Source: JADZAI01 sp964390465 (GTDB lineage Bacteria; Pseudomonadota; Alphaproteobacteria; Micropepsales; Micropepsaceae). Taken from it: 64,000 nt of DNA. The notes beneath the pieces were generated by a model. The model was not told the DNA's origin. It saw only the letters and a list, made by a program, of their open reading frames with translations, and ran no database searches. The position numbers and the translations under genes were made by a program. Positions 34,389 through 44,804 of the stretch are shown piece by piece (position 1 is the stretch's first letter; every line of letters starts with the position of its first letter). The stretch spans positions 1-64,000 of the forward strand of contig CAYMIJ010000005.1 in NCBI GenBank assembly GCA_964390465.1. Reading direction: 5' to 3'.

Positions 34389-35900
34389 TCAATCCTTATT
34401 TTTCAGCGCGAATCCGACAGCCAGCAGCATGAGAGTCAGAACGAGGACTGAGACATGGCCGTGCTGACTGAAGAGGGTGCTGCCGCTGCCGGGCGTGAGG
34501 GACACATCCAGAGAGCCGCTTTGGGACAGCGGCAGGAAAGCGAGGATGCGGCCGCGCGCGTCGATGACGGATGAGATGCCGGTGGTGGCTGAACGCACGA
34601 TGGGCAGACCTTCCTCGATCGCCCGGAAGCGCACGGCAGCAAGATGCTGCCAAGGCCCGGTGCCGGTGCCGAACCATGAGTCGTCGGTGACATTGACCAG
34701 CCAGCCGGGGCGCGGCGCCCCGCCCGCCACAACGGCCGCTGGGAAGAGCGCTTCATAACAGATCAGCGGACCGAAAGGCGGAAGGCCAGACAGACTGAGG
34801 GTCTGCAGGCCCGGACCCTGTGAGAAGGCATTGGCAACCCGCGCATTGAGACTGCCAATGCCCAGCGATTCGAAAAAGGCCGGGAACGGCAGGTATTCGC
34901 CGAACGGCACAAGATGCGCCTTGTCGTAGATGGCGGCGACCCGGCCATCCGATCCGATGGCCAGCAAGGCATTGTAAAACCGCATGCGACCGTCATCGGA
35001 AACGGCACGGCGCGCGGAGCCCGCCAGCACGAACTGACCCTTGGCCATGCGCGCGGAAAGGATGGCGAGCGCTTCCGGCGCTTCGTCGAGAAAGGGGAGC
35101 ACCCCTTCCGGCCAGATGATGACCTGCGCCTGATCGGCGCCCGGTGCGAAACTGATATCCAGAAGACGCAGCCACAGCCGCCTTGCGTAATCGCCAGACA
35201 TCTTCTCGCTTTGCGGCGCGTCGGGCTGGACCACACGCACCTGAAGCGGCCCGGCAGACGGGGGAGCATCAGGCCGCATGAAGCCATAGCCGAACATGAC
35301 GGCGAGCAGAGCAGCGCCCAGAGCGGCAGGCAGGGCGCGCCAGCGTCCGCGTCCCAGAAGCGGCGGCAGGGCAAAGCCGCACAGCAGTGCGATGAGCGTG
35401 AGACCATAGACGCCGACGAGCGCCGCACCCTGCGCTGCAGCGCTGTCGATGAAGGTGCTGCCGAAGAGGTTCCACGGAAATCCCGTGAAGATGAAGCCGC
35501 GCAGATATTCCGTGGCGCAAAAGACCGAGGCGAAGATAAGCGCAAACGCAGGCCCGCGTGCGCGCATGAAAGCCGTCAGAGCGGCGGGCACGGCAAAGAA
35601 CAGCGCCATGCCCGCCGGCATCAGCGTCATGGCGATCGGCATCATCCAGATCGTGTTGGGATCGACGTAAAAAGCTTCTCCGATCCAGTAGAGTCCACCG
35701 GCGAAATAGGTGAGGCCAAAGGCCCAGCCGGTGAGCATCGCCGTTCGGACGGGTCGTGGCATGCCCTGCGCGCCTTCAACCGCCCAGCCCAGCACAGCAA
35801 GGGCGAGAATCAGGACCGGCCAGAGATTGAAGGGAGCCATGCCAGAAACGGCAGCCCCGCCCGCAAGCGCGACGAGGCCCAGACGCTTCCAGAGGACCAT
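34389..35900 (-). CDS. lnt: Apolipoprotein N-acyltransferase
   Basis: Lnt adds the third acyl chain to lipoproteins in the inner membrane. The 503-residue protein has several N-terminal membrane helices, then a nitrilase-fold periplasmic domain with the catalytic triad Glu265 (IIWPEG), Lys327 (YDKAHLVPFGEY) and Cys381 (LICYEALFP). A last C-terminal hydrophobic helix anchors it. Its ATG overlaps the corC stop by one base. Confidence 0.97.
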   Translation of the reverse strand: MVLWKRLGLVALAGGAAVSGMAPFNLWPVLILALAVLGWAVEGAQGMPRPVRTAMLTGWAFGLTYFAGGLYWIGEAFYVDPNTIWMMPIAMTLMPAGMALFFAVPAALTAFMRARGPAFALIFASVFCATEYLRGFIFTGFPWNLFGSTFIDSAAAQGAALVGVYGLTLIALLCGFALPPLLGRGRWRALPAALGAALLAVMFGYGFMRPDAPPSAGPLQVRVVQPDAPQSEKMSGDYARRLWLRLLDISFAPGADQAQVIIWPEGVLPFLDEAPEALAILSARMAKGQFVLAGSARRAVSDDGRMRFYNALLAIGSDGRVAAIYDKAHLVPFGEYLPFPAFFESLGIGSLNARVANAFSQGPGLQTLSLSGLPPFGPLICYEALFPAAVVAGGAPRPGWLVNVTDDSWFGTGTGPWQHLAAVRFRAIEEGLPIVRSATTGISSVIDARGRILAFLPLSQSGSLDVSLTPGSGSTLFSQHGHVSVLVLTLMLLAVGFALKNKD

Positions 35901-36850
35901 CAGGCGGCGCCCGTTTCCGCGGCAGGGGGCTGCGTGCGACGAATGCGCACCCGCTTCACCTGACGCGGTGAGGCGTCTGTCACTTCGAATTCCAGGCCCG
36001 ACGACGGGTGAGGAATGACCTCGCCTGTCTGCGGCACACGCCCGGCGATGGCGGCAATCAGCCCGCCCAGCGTTTCCATTTCAGCCGGTTCGCCATCAAT
36101 GGTGAGGCGCACATCGGCGGCGCTTTCAAGGTCTTCGATCAAAGCACGCGCATCGGCATCAAAACCACCATCAGGGCGCAGCGTGAGGCCGGGGTCTTCG
36201 TCGGTATCGTGTTCGTCGTCGATTTCCCCGACGATCTGTTCCACCAGATCCTCGATGGAGATGAGGCCATCGGTGCCGCCATATTCATCGATCACCAGAG
36301 CCAGATGGCTGCGCGAGGCCTGCATCTTCAGGAGCAGATCAAGCGCCGGCATTGAGGGCGTCACAAAAGGCAGATCGCGCCGGACCGACATGAGGTCAAA
36401 GGCGGCGCGGGCGCTGTCGCTGACAAGACCTGAGATGATGTCCTTCACATGAACAAAGCCCAGAGGCGCATCAAGCGTTTCACGATAGATCGGCAGGCGC
36501 GAATGCTGCGCTTCGGCAAAAACCTTCAGCAGGTCATCAAACGAGGCCGACACCTCCACGCCGATAATATCGGCGCGCGGGGTCATCAGGTCATCGACCT
36601 TCAACTCGCCAAACTTGAGCAGGTTACGCAGCATGAGCCGTTCCTTGGCGGACAGCTCGGTTTCGGCATCGTCTTCTTCAAGGATTTCCTCGATGGATTC
36701 CTTGACGTCGTTTTCCTTGCGCGACAGCCCGATCCATTCAGCGAAGCGTTCGAGGATCGAGCGCTGTGGCGCGCTTCTACTTTGGGGGTCTTCGGCGGAC
36801 GGCTTTGATGGCATCGTCTGCGGCGTCGTCTCCGGGGCGGCGTCGCTCAT
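35900..36850 (-). CDS. CBS-domain protein of the CorC/HlyC family
   Basis: The 316-residue protein has a Pro/Ser-rich N-terminus, two CBS domains (VDDLMTPRADIIGVE starting near residue 90) and the CorC_HlyC C-terminal domain (LGGLIAAIAGRVPQTGE). CorC-type proteins are linked to magnesium/cobalt efflux and to the ybeZYX-lnt cluster, as seen here. It follows ybeY by 22 bases and precedes lnt. Confidence 0.93.
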   Translation of the reverse strand: MSDAAPETTPQTMPSKPSAEDPQSRSAPQRSILERFAEWIGLSRKENDVKESIEEILEEDDAETELSAKERLMLRNLLKFGELKVDDLMTPRADIIGVEVSASFDDLLKVFAEAQHSRLPIYRETLDAPLGFVHVKDIISGLVSDSARAAFDLMSVRRDLPFVTPSMPALDLLLKMQASRSHLALVIDEYGGTDGLISIEDLVEQIVGEIDDEHDTDEDPGLTLRPDGGFDADARALIEDLESAADVRLTIDGEPAEMETLGGLIAAIAGRVPQTGEVIPHPSSGLEFEVTDASPRQVKRVRIRRTQPPAAETGAA

Positions 36851-36872
36851 CTTCTGTGTTCAGCCTCTCGTG

Positions 36873-37340
36873 TCACGCATAAGGGTCCGCAATACCGAAA
36901 TGCGCCAGAACCTGACGTTCGAGCGATTCCATAGTGCGTGCGTTTGCCTGTCTATCATGATCATAGCCCAGGACGTGCAAAATCCCATGCACGATCAGAT
37001 GGGCCGCGTGATGGGCGACGGGCTTGCCCTGCGCCAGCGCTTCGGCCTGCACCGTTTCCAGGGCGAGAATGACATCCCCGCCCCCGCCCACCAAGGGAAA
37101 AGACAGCACATTCGTTGGCTTGTCCTTGCCCCGAAACGATCTGTTGAGACCGTGCAGGGTGCGATTTCCCGCAAACACCAAAGTGAGCGGTGCCCCCTCG
37201 GGCAGGGCGACATTGCGCCTGGCAGCCTGCGCCAGAGCGGCATCCGCCAGTTGGCGCGTCATGGACCGCAGGTCCGGGACAGCCCGCCGCCAGCCGGGGT
37301 TGCGTATCTGTATGGCCAGATCAGGTCTGCTGGGGGCCAT
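36873..37340 (-). CDS. ybeY: Endoribonuclease YbeY
   Basis: YbeY is a zinc-dependent RNase acting in 16S rRNA maturation and ribosome quality control. The metal ligands are His118, His122 and His128 in HGILHVLGYDH. ATG at 37340 (MAPSRPD) gives a 155-residue product; ATG 37349 is also possible. Its start overlaps the end of phoH, so the two are translationally linked. Confidence 0.95.
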   Translation of the reverse strand: MAPSRPDLAIQIRNPGWRRAVPDLRSMTRQLADAALAQAARRNVALPEGAPLTLVFAGNRTLHGLNRSFRGKDKPTNVLSFPLVGGGGDVILALETVQAEALAQGKPVAHHAAHLIVHGILHVLGYDHDRQANARTMESLERQVLAHFGIADPYA

Positions 37341-38306
37341 GACGGTCATAGGCGGCGACAATGCGCCCCACCAGAGGATGACGCACCACGTCAGCCACCG
37401 AGAACCGGCAGACCGATACGCCTTCAACACCGTCCAGCACTTTAAGCGCCTCGTCCAGCCCGGATATCTGGCCACGCGGCAGATCGCTTTGGCTGGGATC
37501 GCCGGTGATCGCCATGCGCGCGCCTTCGCCGAAGCGGGTCAGGAACATACGCATCTGCATGGGCGTCGCGTTCTGTGCTTCATCCAGAATGATGAAACTG
37601 TGGGCGAGAGTCCGCCCGCGCATGAAAGCGAGCGGCGCGATTTCAATGTCGCCGGATTCGATGCGCCGCTGCACATCCTTGCCCGGCATGCAGTCATGCA
37701 GCGCGTCGTAAAGCGGGCGCAGATAGGGATCGACCTTTTCCTTCATGTCGCCGGGCAGGAAGCCGAGCCGTTCGCCAGCTTCCACCGCCGGGCGTGACAG
37801 GATGATGCGTTCCACCTTGCCGGCTGCCAGAAACGAGGCGGCCGCCGCCACAGCAAGATAGGTCTTGCCGGTGCCTGCCGGACCGACGCCGAAGACCATT
37901 TCATCATTCAGCAGCGCATCCACATAATCGGACTGCGCGCGTCCGCGCCCGGCTATGGTGCGGCGCGGGGTGCGAATGACCCCCTGCGGCGCGAGACTGC
38001 CGCCATCCAGCGCCACGCGGATGGCGGTATCGACATCGGCCATCGCCAGTTCACTGGTGAGATCAAGCCGCACATCCATCGCCTTCAGGGCGGTGATGGC
38101 CGCATCAGCGTCGTGGGCCGCACCGCTGACGGTGATCTGATTGCCGCGCCGCGCCACAGTCACATTGAGCTTCTGTTCCAGCCGCACGGCGAAACGGTCC
38201 AGCGGCCCCAGCAAAGCGCCAAGCTTGCGGTTGTCGGCGACGTCCACGGCGCGCTCCACGCGCGTCTCCTTTGGCGCGTCGGGCGCGACCTTGCTGGTTC
38301 GGCGGG

Positions 38307-38310
<4 letters not shown>
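37321..38310 (-). CDS. PhoH-family ATPase (YbeZ-like)
   Basis: This P-loop ATPase of 329 residues has Walker A GPAGTGKT at residues 143-150 and Walker B IILDEAQNA, with an N-terminal KH-like RNA-binding segment. In E. coli YbeZ partners YbeY, and the order miaB-phoH-ybeY-corC-lnt is the same here. Its ATG overlaps the miaB stop by four bases. Confidence 0.95.
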
Positions 38311-39641
<1,331 letters not shown>

Positions 39642-39704
39642 GGGCGGGCAATCCTTGCAGTCAAAGGGCGCGTTCTATGCCCCGAAACCGGGTGTGGGCG
39701 CAAA

Positions 39705-40589
39705 TCAGCCCCGGCCCGCAAGCGTGCGCGCCAGACTTTCGGTGACCTGCGCTTCGACCCTCTGTGCCAGAATCTTGCGCGAGCCGGTCTGTTCCACGGT
39801 CAGAGCCGGGTGCAGCGCAATCTCGCAATCCATCGGCCCGAGGCGCAGCAGATCCCACAGATGGGGCGCAAGATCCATGTCGCCATACCAGGCCGCGAAG
39901 GGCCGGTACTGGCGGTTCATCGGCAGACCCTGAAGGCGCGTATAGCCGACACAGACCGGCTGGACCCGGATGGGACGTTCAACACCATCGCGGCCCTTGA
40001 TGGTGCCCTCGGCGGCCGAGAGCAGCGAACTTTTGAAAGGCAGGATGCGGTTGCCATCGTTCGAGGTGCCTTCCGGGAACAGCACGATCGTGTCGCCCTC
40101 GCCCAGACGATCTTTGATTTCGTCGCGCTGTTCAGCGGTCTTGCTGCGCCGTTCGCGGTCCACATAGATCGTGCGCTGAAGCCGCGCCATCAGCCCGAAC
40201 ATCGGCCAGCTATCCACCTGTTTCTTGGCGATGAAACTGAGCGGGGTGATGGTGGAGATGGTGACGATATCAAGCCACGAGGTGTGATTGGCAGCGATCA
40301 GCACGCCGCCGCCTTTTTCAAGTGTCCCGGTTACTTTCACACGCATGCCGATGATGCGGCACAGGGTTCGGTGATAGAGCACCGGCAGCGATTTGTGACC
40401 GGGCAAGCGCAAGCGGACCAGAACCCATTGCACCGGAATCGTCACCAGCGTCAGCGTGATGAAGCCCAGCAGACGCACCCAGCCGCGCGTCTTCTGCATG
40501 AAGGTCATGTCGTTCAGGGCTGGCGTTTCATCATCCGCATCCCTGAACGGGCGCTTCGCCGCCGGATTGCCGATGGTCGCATCGCTCAT
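39705..40589 (-). CDS. plsC: 1-acyl-sn-glycerol-3-phosphate acyltransferase
   Basis: PlsC acylates lysophosphatidic acid to phosphatidic acid. The 294-residue product has an N-terminal membrane helix, the HX4D motif NHTSWLD and the substrate motif FPEGTSNDG. The last part is longer than typical PlsC and may be soluble. Its ATG overlaps the Fur-family gene stop by four bases. Confidence 0.93.
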   Translation of the reverse strand: MSDATIGNPAAKRPFRDADDETPALNDMTFMQKTRGWVRLLGFITLTLVTIPVQWVLVRLRLPGHKSLPVLYHRTLCRIIGMRVKVTGTLEKGGGVLIAANHTSWLDIVTISTITPLSFIAKKQVDSWPMFGLMARLQRTIYVDRERRSKTAEQRDEIKDRLGEGDTIVLFPEGTSNDGNRILPFKSSLLSAAEGTIKGRDGVERPIRVQPVCVGYTRLQGLPMNRQYRPFAAWYGDMDLAPHLWDLLRLGPMDCEIALHPALTVEQTGSRKILAQRVEAQVTESLARTLAGRG

Positions 40590-41008
40590 GATTTCGCCTT
40601 GGGATCGAGCGGACGGCCATAGAGTTCAAGCCGGTGATCAACCAGAGAGAAGCCCAGACGTTCGGCGATCAGGTGCTGCAACCGCTCGATCTCCTCGTCG
40701 CGGAACTCGATGACCCGGCCCGTTGAAAGGTCGATCAGGTGATCGTGATGTTCTTCGGGCATTTCTTCATAGCGCGCGCGGCCATCGCGGAAGTCGTGGC
40801 GTTCCAGAATGCCGGATTCTTCAAACAGCCGCACCGTGCGATAAACCGTGGCGATCGAAATGCGGTCATCAATGGCGGCAGCGCGGCGATGCAGTTCTTC
40901 CGCATCCGGATGATCCTGTGCCTCAGACAGCACGCGGGCGATGACCCGGCGCTGCTCTGTCATGCGCAGACCCTTCTCGATGCACAGTTTCTCGATACGG
41001 TGCTGCAT
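40586..41008 (-). CDS. Fur-family metal regulator (Fur/Mur type)
   Basis: The 140-residue product is a typical Fur: GLRMTEQRRVIARVL and SIATVYRTVRLFEESGIL form the winged helix, and EEHHDHLIDLSTGRVIEF the metal site. In alphaproteobacteria this branch often senses manganese (Mur) while Irr, present at 16031-16456, senses heme iron. The C-terminus lacks extra Cys pairs, which fits Mur/Fur of this group. Confidence 0.92.
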   Translation of the reverse strand: MQHRIEKLCIEKGLRMTEQRRVIARVLSEAQDHPDAEELHRRAAAIDDRISIATVYRTVRLFEESGILERHDFRDGRARYEEMPEEHHDHLIDLSTGRVIEFRDEEIERLQHLIAERLGFSLVDHRLELYGRPLDPKAKS

Positions 41009-41020
41009 GCGACTTCCCGT

Positions 41021-41476
41021 TCAGCCTTTTTGATCCGCCAGCGTCAGGCGCATGACAATAGCGTCAGCGCCGTTCTCATAATAGCGGGTCCGGCGGGCGA
41101 TGTCGTGAAATCCGGCCCGCCTGTAAAGAGCCAGCGCCGGGCCATTATCGGATGCGACATCGAGAAAGATCTCGGCGACAGTCTGGTGGCGAAGCTGTGC
41201 GGCCGCTTCGGCCAGAAGCGCGTGTCCGGCGCCCTTACGCCGTGCAGCAGGTGCAACGCCGATGGACAGGATTTCCGCTTCCGGCGGCACGACATGCAGC
41301 AGGATGAACCCGGTATCCACACCGCCATCATGGGCAATCAACGCCATGGCACCAGGGCCAGACAGAAGGGCGCGAAACGCCGCTTCATCCCAGGGGATCG
41401 CGAAAGACGCGCCATGCAGGGCCGCAAGACGGGCTGCATCATCTGCATGGGCCGGACCAAAACACCGGGGCTTCAT
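41021..41476 (-). CDS. rimI: GNAT acetyltransferase, ribosomal protein S18-alanine acetyltransferase type
   Basis: RimI acetylates the N-terminus of ribosomal protein S18. The 151-residue protein has the acetyl-CoA loop PAARRKGAGHALL and DVASDNGPALALYRRAGF. It overlaps tsaB by four bases; tsaB-rimI pairs are widely conserved. Confidence 0.9.
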   Translation of the reverse strand: MKPRCFGPAHADDAARLAALHGASFAIPWDEAAFRALLSGPGAMALIAHDGGVDTGFILLHVVPPEAEILSIGVAPAARRKGAGHALLAEAAAQLRHQTVAEIFLDVASDNGPALALYRRAGFHDIARRTRYYENGADAIVMRLTLADQKG

Positions 41477-42177
41477 GCGCGCGGGCGCATCTGCGGCGGG
41501 GGTGGCCGCAGCGGTCCTGGCAGTTTGGCATCGGGCGCACGCAGGTATAGCGGCGCGGGGGGCGCGTCATCGCCGGGCTGGGCCAGCGCCAGACGGGCGA
41601 TGATCACGGCATCAGGATTTTCGGCCGGATCGATGATATGGGTGCCACTGGGCGAGAGCAGCCCTGCGCCACTGCCGGTCAGGACAGTGCCGGCTGGCAG
41701 ATGTGCCAGCCTTTCCTCAGCCGCCGCGATGGACAAAAGGGCCGGCGCATCGAGGGCCGCACCCGTGGCATCGAACGCCTGCGCGTAGACTTCACCACGT
41801 CGCGCATTGCTGAGCGCAAAAACCGGTGCTTGCGGGTGACGGGTGCGCGCATCCGCTGCCAGCGCTGCCAGCGTGCCAATGCCCGTGCAGGGAATATCCA
41901 GCGCCACCCCAAGGCCGCGCGCGAAGGCAAGACCGATGCGCTGACCTGTAAAGGTGCCGGGCCCTGTGGTCACGGCGAGGCGGGTGAGATTCGCAAACGA
42001 CAACCCGGCCTCGGCCATCACCTCATCCACCATGGGGGCGAGCGCTTCGGCCTGACCAACAGACATCACCTCGCGGCGGTGTGCCAGAACCTGCGCGCCC
42101 CGCAGCACCGCCGCCGAACAGGCGCCAAGCGATGTATCGAGCGCGAGGCAGAGCGTGTCAGGCGATCTGGCAGGCAT
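41473..42177 (-). CDS. tsaB: tRNA threonylcarbamoyladenosine biosynthesis protein TsaB
   Basis: TsaB supports TsaD in making t6A37 in tRNA. The 234-residue product starts with LCLALDTSLGACSAAV and has VTTGPGTFTGQRIGL, the family signature. ATG at 42177 is chosen; the longer frame is the reverse of the nitroreductase region. It overlaps the 3' end of the nitroreductase gene by 20 bases. Confidence 0.94.
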   Translation of the reverse strand: MPARSPDTLCLALDTSLGACSAAVLRGAQVLAHRREVMSVGQAEALAPMVDEVMAEAGLSFANLTRLAVTTGPGTFTGQRIGLAFARGLGVALDIPCTGIGTLAALAADARTRHPQAPVFALSNARRGEVYAQAFDATGAALDAPALLSIAAAEERLAHLPAGTVLTGSGAGLLSPSGTHIIDPAENPDAVIIARLALAQPGDDAPPAPLYLRAPDAKLPGPLRPPPPQMRPRA

Positions 42178-42754
42178 CTTCAAAGGCAAGGCGCGGCGAG
42201 CGGGGGAATACGCCCGACGGATCACCGACCCCGATCGCGCAGATGAAGTTCGACTTGATGGTCGTGCCCGCGAAAAACGCAGCATCGACGCCGGCATTGT
42301 CGAAGCCCGCCATCGGGCCGCAATCAAGGCCAAGCGCGCGGGCCGCCATCATGAAATAGGCCCCTTGCAGCGAGCCGTTCAGGATCGCCGTGCGCTCGGC
42401 CAGGGCGGCATTGCCCGCGAACCAGTCGCGCGCGCCGGGTGCGTGAGGGAAAAGCTCGGGAATGCGCTCATAGAAGGCCAGATCGTAGCCGATGATCGCG
42501 ATGCATGGTGCTTCCACGGTCTTGGCGCGGTTGCCATCCGACAGAAGTGGCGCGAGCCTGGCCTTGCCTTCCGCGCTGGTGACAAACACGAAACGGGCCG
42601 GGCATCCATTGGCTGCGGTCGGCCCCATGCGCATGAGATCGTAGATCGCGCGGATCAGCGTTTCGCTGACCGGTGCATCCGTCCATTTGTTCTGGGTGCG
42701 CGCGGTGCGGAAGAGCTGGTCGAGCGCGGTGTCGGGGAGAGGGTGTTGTGTCAT
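42158..42754 (-). CDS. Nitroreductase-family flavoprotein (RutE/HadB-like)
   Basis: A 198-residue FMN-binding reductase: IRAIYDLMRMGPTAANG with the PARFVFV segment is characteristic of the malonic-semialdehyde-reductase (RutE) branch. The neighbours are tsaB and a NifU-like gene, not pyrimidine-catabolism genes, so its substrate is open. Confidence 0.88.
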   Translation of the reverse strand: MTQHPLPDTALDQLFRTARTQNKWTDAPVSETLIRAIYDLMRMGPTAANGCPARFVFVTSAEGKARLAPLLSDGNRAKTVEAPCIAIIGYDLAFYERIPELFPHAPGARDWFAGNAALAERTAILNGSLQGAYFMMAARALGLDCGPMAGFDNAGVDAAFFAGTTIKSNFICAIGVGDPSGVFPRSPRLAFEDACQIA

Positions 42755-42757
42755 GAT

Positions 42758-43342
42758 TCAGACCTGCTCTACTGCAAGGACTTCGGGAACGTAGTGTTTG
42801 AGCATCTTTTCAACCCCACCGCGCAGGGTTGCGGAGGAAGAGGGGCAGCCCGAACAGGCCCCGCGCATGGTGAGGAACACCGTGCCCGAGCCGCTGTCAA
42901 AGCCACGATAGACGATGTCGCCGCCATCCTGCGCCACGGCGGGGCGCACACGGGTGTCGAGCAATTCGCGGATCTGATCGACGACATCCTCATCGCCTGA
43001 AGCGACGGTGCCGTACGACCGTGTCTCCTCATCGTCGAGGTTTCGGGCCGGATGGCTGGTGCCCATCAGCGGGCGTTCGAACTGGAAGTGTTCCATGATG
43101 GCGCCGAGAATGGCGGGTTTCAGATGCGGCCATTCACCCGATGATTTGGTGACCGAGATGAAATCCGTGCCAAAAAATACGCGCGAGACGCCCTCGACCT
43201 CAAACAGGGCCGTGGCCAGCGGCGAGCGCGCGGCAGACACCGTATCAGGGAAATCATAAAGCGCGCCCTCGCCCGCCACATCGCGGCCGGGCAGGAATTT
43301 CAGCGTCGCCGGATTGGGTGTGGCTTCTGTCTGAATGAACAT
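42758..43342 (-). CDS. NifU-like Fe-S cluster scaffold
   Basis: The 194-residue protein has an N-terminal NifU_N/Scaffold domain (MFIQTEATPNPATLKFLPG) and a C-terminal NifU-like domain with the cluster-binding CSGCPSS. ATG at 43342 is chosen because AGGA lies seven bases upstream and MFIQTEATPNP is the family start; another ATG is at 43351. The EcoRII-like module begins 232 bases away on the other strand. Confidence 0.95.
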   Translation of the reverse strand: MFIQTEATPNPATLKFLPGRDVAGEGALYDFPDTVSAARSPLATALFEVEGVSRVFFGTDFISVTKSSGEWPHLKPAILGAIMEHFQFERPLMGTSHPARNLDDEETRSYGTVASGDEDVVDQIRELLDTRVRPAVAQDGGDIVYRGFDSGSGTVFLTMRGACSGCPSSSATLRGGVEKMLKHYVPEVLAVEQV

Positions 43343-43516
43343 GGACGGCATCCTGATAGCGGTGACGCTGACATAGGCGCACCAGACCAGTCCGGCAACC
43401 ATTAGGGAGCTTGATGCTTCTACGGGTAAATATCGCCAATTCCATCGCGGCTGTTCAAACCGGCGATCTCTGCTTTGCAAAAATGTCCTCATGGCAGCGA
43501 GAGGATTGTTCACTCC

Positions 43517-43545
43517 TTGTTCTTAGGGTGAATGCCTGTCATAAT
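43517..43545 (+). promoter_or_regulatory. Probable promoter of the methyltransferase gene
   Basis: TTGTTC (43517-43522) and CATAAT (43540-43545) are separated by 17 bases. The TTG start codon of the methyltransferase lies 29 bases beyond the -10 box. The -10 box is covered by the inverted repeat at 43536-43550. Confidence 0.6.
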
Positions 43546-43550
43546 GGCAG
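43536..43550. promoter_or_regulatory. 15-bp inverted repeat over the -10 box, likely autoregulatory operator
   Basis: CTGTCATAATGGCAG reads as CTGNCATNATGNCAG, symmetric except one base pair. It covers the -10 hexamer. HTH-carrying m5C methyltransferases such as M.SsoII and M.EcoRII repress their own genes by binding near the promoter, so this is a good candidate site for the protein's own N-terminal HTH. Confidence 0.55.
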
Positions 43551-43574
43551 AAATAATCCCCATCGGAGCCGCCA

Positions 43575-44804
43575 TTGTCAGAGTTTTCTGTGCTGCGCCA
43601 ACAGGCAGGCCTCTCGGTCGCGAAAACGGCTGAGCGTACTGGTTACGCAGAACGAACGGTATACCGATGGGAAGCGGGTGAGGTGAAACCACGCAAAGCG
43701 GTTCTTGACCTCCTGCGAGCCATCAAGCCAGCAGTAGCCGAACGCAGCCCCGACTTTACTTTCATTGATCTCTTCGCAGGCATCGGCGGATTGCGTAGGG
43801 GGTTCGAGACCATTGGCGGGAAATGCACATTCACATCAGAGTGGGACAGATACTCACAGAAGACATATCAGGCGAACTTCCCGAACGACGATCATGAGAT
43901 CGCAGGCGATATCCGCAACATCAGATCAACGGACATCCCGCGTCATGATCTCCTGCTCGCTGGTTTCCCGTGTCAGCCATTCTCAATAGCAGGCGTCTCA
44001 AAAAAAAACGCCCTGAGCCGCCCGCATGGTTTTGCATGCGAGGCGCAAGGCACCCTGTTTTTCGACGTCGCAAGGATCATACGTGACTGTCAGCCCGCAG
44101 CGTTCGTTCTGGAGAACGTCAAGAATCTGGTCAACCACGACAAGGGGCGCACGTTCCGCATCATCCACGACGTTCTGACGAAGGAACTGGGATATTCCGT
44201 CGATACGAAAGTCATTGATGCCAAAGCCTTCACACCCCAGCATCGCGAACGGATTTTCATCGTCGGCTTCAGGAAAGATATCGGTTTTTCGTTTGATCAG
44301 ATGCTTCTTCCAGACGTATCGGCAGGTCCGAAGCTGGGCTCAATCCTGCATAAGCGTGGCGATGAACATGAACTGGCATATACCGACAGGAGCGGTCTTG
44401 CCCTGCCGAAGTACACTCTATCGGCACATCTATGGAATTATCTTCAGACTTATGCTGCGAAGCATCGCGCTGCTGGTAACGGTTTTGGCTTTGGCCTGTT
44501 CAGGCCAAACGACATCACCCGCACGCTGTCTGCAAGATATTACAAGGATGGGTCGGAAATACTGATTGACCAGACAGGCGGAATACCGCGACGCCTCACG
44601 CCAAGGGAATGCGCAAGACTGATGGGTTTTGACGTGCATGGCCGCAGACCCATGCAGATTCCGGTGTCAGACACACAGGCTTACCGCCAGTTCGGCAACG
44701 CAGTTGTCGTGCCGGTTGTTGAAGCCGTGGCGCGCCACATGCAACCGTTTCTGCTCGAAGCCGTCAGGCGTGCGAGTGATACGAAAGCCGCAGGTTATGC
44801 CTGA
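43575..44804 (+). CDS. DNA cytosine-5 methyltransferase with N-terminal HTH (EcoRII/Dcm-like)
   Basis: Residues 4-45 form a Cro/XRE-like helix-turn-helix (LSVAKTAERTGYAERTVYRWE), then the m5C methyltransferase follows: FIDLFAGIGG (motif I), catalytic Cys133 in GFPCQPFS (motif IV), ENV at 180-182 (motif VI), PQHRERIFIVG (motif VIII) and RQFGNAV near the end. Vsr and an EcoRII-type endonuclease follow, so the target is predicted to be the inner C of CCWGG. The start is TTG at 43575, preceded by GGAG. An A9 tract at 44000-44008 lies ten codons after the catalytic loop. The HTH plus the inverted repeat at 43536-43550 suggest self-repression. Confidence 0.93.
   Translation: MSEFSVLRQQAGLSVAKTAERTGYAERTVYRWEAGEVKPRKAVLDLLRAIKPAVAERSPDFTFIDLFAGIGGLRRGFETIGGKCTFTSEWDRYSQKTYQANFPNDDHEIAGDIRNIRSTDIPRHDLLLAGFPCQPFSIAGVSKKNALSRPHGFACEAQGTLFFDVARIIRDCQPAAFVLENVKNLVNHDKGRTFRIIHDVLTKELGYSVDTKVIDAKAFTPQHRERIFIVGFRKDIGFSFDQMLLPDVSAGPKLGSILHKRGDEHELAYTDRSGLALPKYTLSAHLWNYLQTYAAKHRAAGNGFGFGLFRPNDITRTLSARYYKDGSEILIDQTGGIPRRLTPRECARLMGFDVHGRRPMQIPVSDTQAYRQFGNAVVVPVVEAVARHMQPFLLEAVRRASDTKAAGYA
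44000..44008 (+). repeat. A9 homopolymer inside the methyltransferase gene
   Basis: Nine consecutive A in codons for Ser-Lys-Lys-Asn (about residues 142-145), shortly after the catalytic loop. Slippage would truncate the enzyme. The frame is intact as given. Confidence 0.85.
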
